Below are positions 6,095 through 8,782 of a stretch of DNA of 8,782 nucleotides, piece after piece. Below the pieces are notes generated by a model. That model saw nothing but the letters and a program-made list of their open reading frames with translations, was not told the DNA's origin and did no database searches. Each line of letters starts with the position of its first letter. Position 1 is the stretch's first letter. This DNA comes from Cyanobacteria bacterium T3Sed10_376R1m (GTDB taxonomy: Bacteria; Cyanobacteriota; Cyanobacteriia; Cyanobacteriales; Cyanobacteriaceae), in assembly GCA_003566215.1 (NCBI GenBank), contig PXEJ01000105.1, positions 1-8,782 of the forward strand, written 5' to 3'. A program made the translations under genes and the position numbers.

Positions 6095-7597
6095 ATGAAA
6101 GAAACTAAAAATAAACTAGCATCTTACGTCGATGCAGTATGCCCTATAATTTATATTAATCATTTTGATTTTAATGCAATTGATAGTCTTATTAAACAAG
6201 TAGTTGTAGAAAAGAATAATATTCATGAATACAATGATGCTTTTGGTTATGTTGATTTTGAGTGGAAAAAGCCCAAAAATGATCATCAAAAACAAGATTT
6301 AGCTAGTTTTTTGCGGTTTTTTGCCCAAGCAGAAGAAACAAGCACAACAAAAGGGACAGTTTTTTTATTACTTAAAGATGTTCATTTTCATCTAGATAAT
6401 CCTGAAATAATTGCCCTATTAAAGTTTATAGCTTTGAAAACTTTAAGTCTTCAAGAGAAAAGTTTTGAAATTATTATAATTATAGTTGCCAGTAAATTAG
6501 TTATTCCTTGTGAATTAGAAAAATTAATAACAGTTTTCGATTTTCCCCCTCTTTCGGAAAATGAAATCACGAAAATAATCAGTAAGTTTTCCCAAAAGTT
6601 AGAAATTAATATGGATGAAGATTTAGTGAAACAATTAGCTAAAACTTCCCAAGGATTAAGTGAACTCGAAGTTAATCAGTTTTTGTATTTAGCTTATCAA
6701 AATGGAGGGATTATCGATATAAATGATAAACAATTAATTATTGAAGAAAAAAAGAAGGCTATTCAAAAAATTAGTTCTTTAGAAGTTCTTGATTGTAATG
6801 AAAGTATTGATGATATTGGTGGTTTAGAAAAACTTAAATCTTGGTTACACAACAAAGCAAAAGTATTTAAGGATTTAGACAAGGCTCTTGAGTATGGTTT
6901 GAAAATACCCAAAGGAGTTATGTTAGTAGGTATGCCGGGATGTGGTAAGAGTTTGGTTGCAAAGGTAGTGGCGAATTTATTTGAAGTACCGTTAATACGT
7001 TTAGATATTAATAATTTATCTGGTCAAAAGGTTGAGAACACTTTTAAACAAACCGTTAAAATGGTTGAAGTAATTAGCCCTTGTATTTTGTGGATAGATG
7101 ATATTGAAAAAATCTTGGTTGGATTTTTAAATGATAGGAATGGTGGTATTAATGCAAGATTGTTTAATAGTTTTTTTACTTGGTTACAGGAAAAGGAAAA
7201 CACCATTTTTGTTGTGGCAACAGGTAATAATATTTCTAAATTACCCCTTGATTTTTTATGTAAAGGTGGATTTGATGAAATATTTTGGTTGGGTTTTCCT
7301 AATGAGGAAGAAAGAAAAAATATTTTTAAAATTCATTTAGTTAAAAGAGGAAAATGGCATAAAAATATTAACATAAATACTATTGTTAAACATACGGAAA
7401 ATTTTAGTGGTGCTGAGATTGAAGCTGTTGTAAAAGAAACTGTTGAAAATGCTTTTATTAATGATAAAAATTTGATTAATACTGACGATTTAGTTGCTAC
7501 TATTAAATTGACTAAAACTCTTTACAATTCCTTTGAAAGTAGGGTAAAACTTATAGAAAAATATCGACAACAAGGTAATTTTAGATCAGCTACTTAA
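6095..7597 (+). CDS. Ycf46-like AAA+ ATPase with altered catalytic residues
   Basis: The 500-aa protein has the Ycf46 layout. The N-terminal half is a P-loop-lacking AAA-like domain with the family strings VFLLLKDVHFHLDNPEI (89-105) and PCELEKLITVFDFPPLSE (138-155). The C-terminal half is a canonical-order AAA+ module starting at DDIGGLEKLKSWL (239-251). Walker A is GMPGCGKS (279-286). Walker B is ILWIDDIEK (331-339), with Asp336 where the catalytic Glu normally sits. Sensor 1 is VVATGNN (373-379). The following segment LCKGGFDEIFW (388-398) normally reads LRKGRFDEIF, so both arginine-finger positions are gone (Cys389 and Gly392). The lid helices (400-470) are present. Nucleotide binding looks possible; normal hydrolysis or inter-subunit sensing is doubtful. 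Chloroplast-type Ycf46 is reported to influence CO2 utilisation in Synechocystis. This divergent copy may be a regulatory or degenerating paralogue. No frameshift or internal stop is seen. Confidence 0.85.
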   Translation: MKETKNKLASYVDAVCPIIYINHFDFNAIDSLIKQVVVEKNNIHEYNDAFGYVDFEWKKPKNDHQKQDLASFLRFFAQAEETSTTKGTVFLLLKDVHFHLDNPEIIALLKFIALKTLSLQEKSFEIIIIIVASKLVIPCELEKLITVFDFPPLSENEITKIISKFSQKLEINMDEDLVKQLAKTSQGLSELEVNQFLYLAYQNGGIIDINDKQLIIEEKKKAIQKISSLEVLDCNESIDDIGGLEKLKSWLHNKAKVFKDLDKALEYGLKIPKGVMLVGMPGCGKSLVAKVVANLFEVPLIRLDINNLSGQKVENTFKQTVKMVEVISPCILWIDDIEKILVGFLNDRNGGINARLFNSFFTWLQEKENTIFVVATGNNISKLPLDFLCKGGFDEIFWLGFPNEEERKNIFKIHLVKRGKWHKNININTIVKHTENFSGAEIEAVVKETVENAFINDKNLINTDDLVATIKLTKTLYNSFESRVKLIEKYRQQGNFRSAT

Positions 7598-7771
7598 GAT
7601 TGTTTGGCTCTTCGCTACTTAATTATAGTCAATCATTTTTAAAATTATAAGTTATGAAAAATCTAATACAAAATTATTGAAGTTTTTAGTGTTACTCAAC
7701 AGAGGGTAAAATCTTTGACATCAAAAATTAAAAGATGGTGCCATATACAACGAAGTTTTTTTTTCACAGGG

Positions 7772-7801
7772 ATATAAAGTTGTTACTATAAAACTTTATA
7801 T
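7772..7801. repeat. Perfect 10-bp AT-rich hairpin
   Basis: ATATAAAGTT (7772-7781) and AACTTTATAT (7792-7801) are exact reverse complements around a 10-base loop (GTTACTATAA). On the plus strand it is followed by TTCTGAATTT rather than a T-run. On the minus strand it is followed by a run of A. It is therefore a poor intrinsic terminator. It lies 175 bases after the AAA+ stop and could be an operator, a decay-protecting hairpin or a small-repeat end. Confidence 0.5.
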
Positions 7802-7999
7802 TTCTGAATTTACCTTATTTTTTTGTTTAGGTGCTGAACAACTTAAATCAAATAAATCCATTTGTTGTTTACTGGCAAAAGTAGTCATCTTAATTCCATC
7901 AGAAAAAGACTGCTTTTGTGGTATAATGCCTTCAGGTTGTTAACCGTAGGAACAATGAGGAAAGAAGTTAAGCGTCATACTCCGTGATCCTAAAATTCC
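7796..7999 (-). pseudogene. Stop-interrupted minus-strand reading frame, possible gene remnant
   Basis: Reading the minus strand from about 7999, one frame gives a peptide ending ...MTLNFFPHCSYG, then a TAA stop (7942-7940). It then runs on without interruption as QPEGIIPQKQSFSDGIK and MTTFASKQQMDLFDL to a final TAA at 7798-7796. The last 30 codons (ATG at 7888) could be a tiny gene on their own, but there is no ribosome binding site or recognised homologue. The amino-acid mix looks more protein-like than the AT-rich surroundings, which suggests a decayed gene with one in-frame stop. Chance remains quite possible. Confidence 0.25.
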
Positions 8000-8069
8000 T
8001 AACAGTCAATGGTAGAAATAAATCCAAACTGTAAGGACACACACAAAAATTGTTATGCCTCAGTTTTTT

Positions 8070-8075
8070 TATAAT
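8070..8075 (+). promoter_or_regulatory. Candidate -10 box for terD
   Basis: A perfect TATAAT stands 11 bases before the terD ATG. A TTGTTA (8050-8055) upstream would be a weak -35 at a short 14-base spacing. If used, the leader would be only about five bases, so translation would be nearly leaderless. This agrees with the lack of any Shine-Dalgarno sequence before 8087. Confidence 0.4.
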
Positions 8076-8086
8076 AGATATAACAT

Positions 8087-8689
8087 ATGGCTATTAATTT
8101 ACAAAAAGGACAAAGAATTTCCCTAAAAAAAGAAGCCCCTAAATTAAAACAATTAATGTGTGGTTTAGGTTGGGATATGCTCAAAACCAAAGGGGGTTTT
8201 TTATCTGGTTTATTGACTCCCAAACCTCCTAGTGCAGATCTCGATGCTTCGGTAATTTGTTTAACCGAAAATCAAAAAATTGATTCTCAAAAAGATGTTG
8301 TTTATTTTGGAAATTTACGCCATTTTTCTGATGCCATTACTCACAGGGGAGATAATTTAACTGGGGAAGGGGATGGAGATGATGAAGAAATTATCATGAA
8401 TTTAACTCAATTACCGACTAATATTTATAAGTTAGTAATTGTGGTTAATATTTATAATGCTTTTGACAGAAAACAAGATTTTAGCCACATTGACAATGCT
8501 TTTGTACGTCTTGTTGATTTAAGTAATAAAAAAGAAATTGCTCGTTATACTTTATCGGGAAGTCAATATGAGGGACAAACGGGGATGATTATGGCTGAGT
8601 TAACCCGTGATGGTGATGATTGGAGTATGACGGCAAAGGGAGAAGGGTTGAGAGTTAAAGATTTAGCCGCCATAGTCAAAAAGTATTGA
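8087..8689 (+). CDS. terD: TerD-family stress/tellurite-resistance protein
   Basis: TerD-domain proteins are soluble, calcium-binding beta-sandwich proteins linked to tellurite resistance and general stress responses; their exact biochemical action is not settled. The 200-aa product covers the full domain. It has MAINLQKGQRISL at the start, LGWD (27-30), DLDASVICL (51-59) with the first acidic calcium-site residues, and VVYFGNLRH (71-79). The acidic loop HRGDNLTGEGDGDDEEI (86-102) forms the second part of the calcium site. AFVRLVDLSNKKEIARY and MIMAELTRDGDDWSM follow in the expected order. Between LGWD and DLDAS there are 20 residues (MLKTKGGFLSG...), longer than the short linker usual in TerD. 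The gene stands alone here: no other ter genes are in view, and the 92 bases after it hold only AT-rich DNA. The symbol denotes the family, not a proven resistance role. Confidence 0.93.
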   Translation: MAINLQKGQRISLKKEAPKLKQLMCGLGWDMLKTKGGFLSGLLTPKPPSADLDASVICLTENQKIDSQKDVVYFGNLRHFSDAITHRGDNLTGEGDGDDEEIIMNLTQLPTNIYKLVIVVNIYNAFDRKQDFSHIDNAFVRLVDLSNKKEIARYTLSGSQYEGQTGMIMAELTRDGDDWSMTAKGEGLRVKDLAAIVKKY

Positions 8690-8782
8690 TTAAAAAGTTT
8701 GCCTAAAGGGTAGTTAATAATTTAAAAATTTAATTATCTTAGTTTTGTGTTAGTAACGTTACCTTTGAACTTGTTAAATATA

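Larger units (their letters stand above)
7598..8086. other. Gene-poor AT-rich region between the AAA+ gene and terD
   Basis: No convincing gene is seen in these 489 bases. The region opens with a second copy of GCTACTTAA (7614-7622), the 9-mer that ends the AAA+ gene (7589-7597). It continues with a T-run (about 7756-7764), a perfect AT-rich hairpin (7772-7801) and a stop-interrupted minus-strand frame (7796-7999). The stretch from about 7920 to 8050 is less AT-skewed (ACCGTAGGAACAATGAGG, CATACTCCGTGATCC) and looks like former coding or RNA sequence, but I cannot name it. Confidence 0.5.

Noticed and set aside
6929..7285. AAA+ gene considered as a pseudogene because of lost catalytic residues
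   Set aside because: The frame is open for 500 codons with the normal family length and an intact Walker A and lid, so a diverged functional protein is more likely than a dead gene.
7024..7340. Frames of 60 (minus) and 69 (plus) codons within the AAA+ gene
   Set aside because: Both are shadows of the AAA+ reading frame, which holds Walker A, Walker B and sensor motifs without a break.
8712..8745. Possible terminator after terD (TTAATAATTTAAAAATTTAATTA region)
   Set aside because: Only imperfect A/T pairing with no GC in the stem; indistinguishable from AT-rich background.
1..8782. CRISPR array, tRNA or rRNA genes
   Set aside because: No regularly spaced repeats and no recognisable tRNA arms or conserved rRNA strings on either strand.

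Overview
The window looks like a low-GC cyanobacterial chromosome. Three things point there: a ferredoxin-type glutamate synthase, a CO2-hydration protein of the CupA/CupB (ChpY/ChpX) family found with cyanobacterial NDH-1 complexes, and a Ycf46-like AAA+ ATPase. A perfect HIP1 octamer (GCGATCGC) and several 7-base partial copies support this. AT-rich intergenic DNA would suit a Geminocystis/Cyanobacterium-like lineage, but the genus cannot be fixed from this sequence.

Left part (1-4018), all on the minus strand. In transcription order it holds an uncharacterised 287-aa protein with a ParB-like SGKHR motif, cupB (377 aa), purE (175 aa), and the first 373 codons of gltB/glsF, which runs off the window. 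Upstream of gltB is a textbook-looking NtcA class II promoter: a GTA-N8-TAC site, 24 bases, then a TAATAT -10 box. This predicts nitrogen control of glutamate synthase.

Middle part (about 4042-5860). A complete-looking IS200/IS605-family element of the divergent tnpB/tnpA type. TnpA keeps its HUH motif and catalytic Tyr. TnpB keeps all three RuvC acidic residues and its zinc-ribbon cysteines. Both ends carry a hairpin with the same AATCCGCTA core. The right end (RE) overlaps the tnpB stop codon, where a guide (omega/re) RNA is expected. The element sits immediately upstream of the 287-aa gene and may have replaced its promoter.

Right part (6095-8782), plus strand. A 500-aa Ycf46-like AAA+ protein has a normal Walker A motif. 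However, its Walker B reads IDD rather than IDE, and both arginine-finger positions are lost (C389 and G392). About 490 bases of gene-poor, AT-rich DNA follow, with a perfect 10-bp hairpin and a stop-interrupted minus-strand frame. The last gene encodes a 200-aa TerD-family protein with a TATAAT box just upstream.

How the genes relate: gltB (nitrogen assimilation), cupB (CO2 uptake) and the Ycf46-like gene (a family reported to affect CO2 utilisation in Synechocystis) give a loose carbon/nitrogen theme. purE and terD look like unrelated neighbours. The most interesting items are the intact RNA-guided TnpB element and its landing site, the AAA+ protein with lost catalytic residues, and the unknown 287-aa protein.
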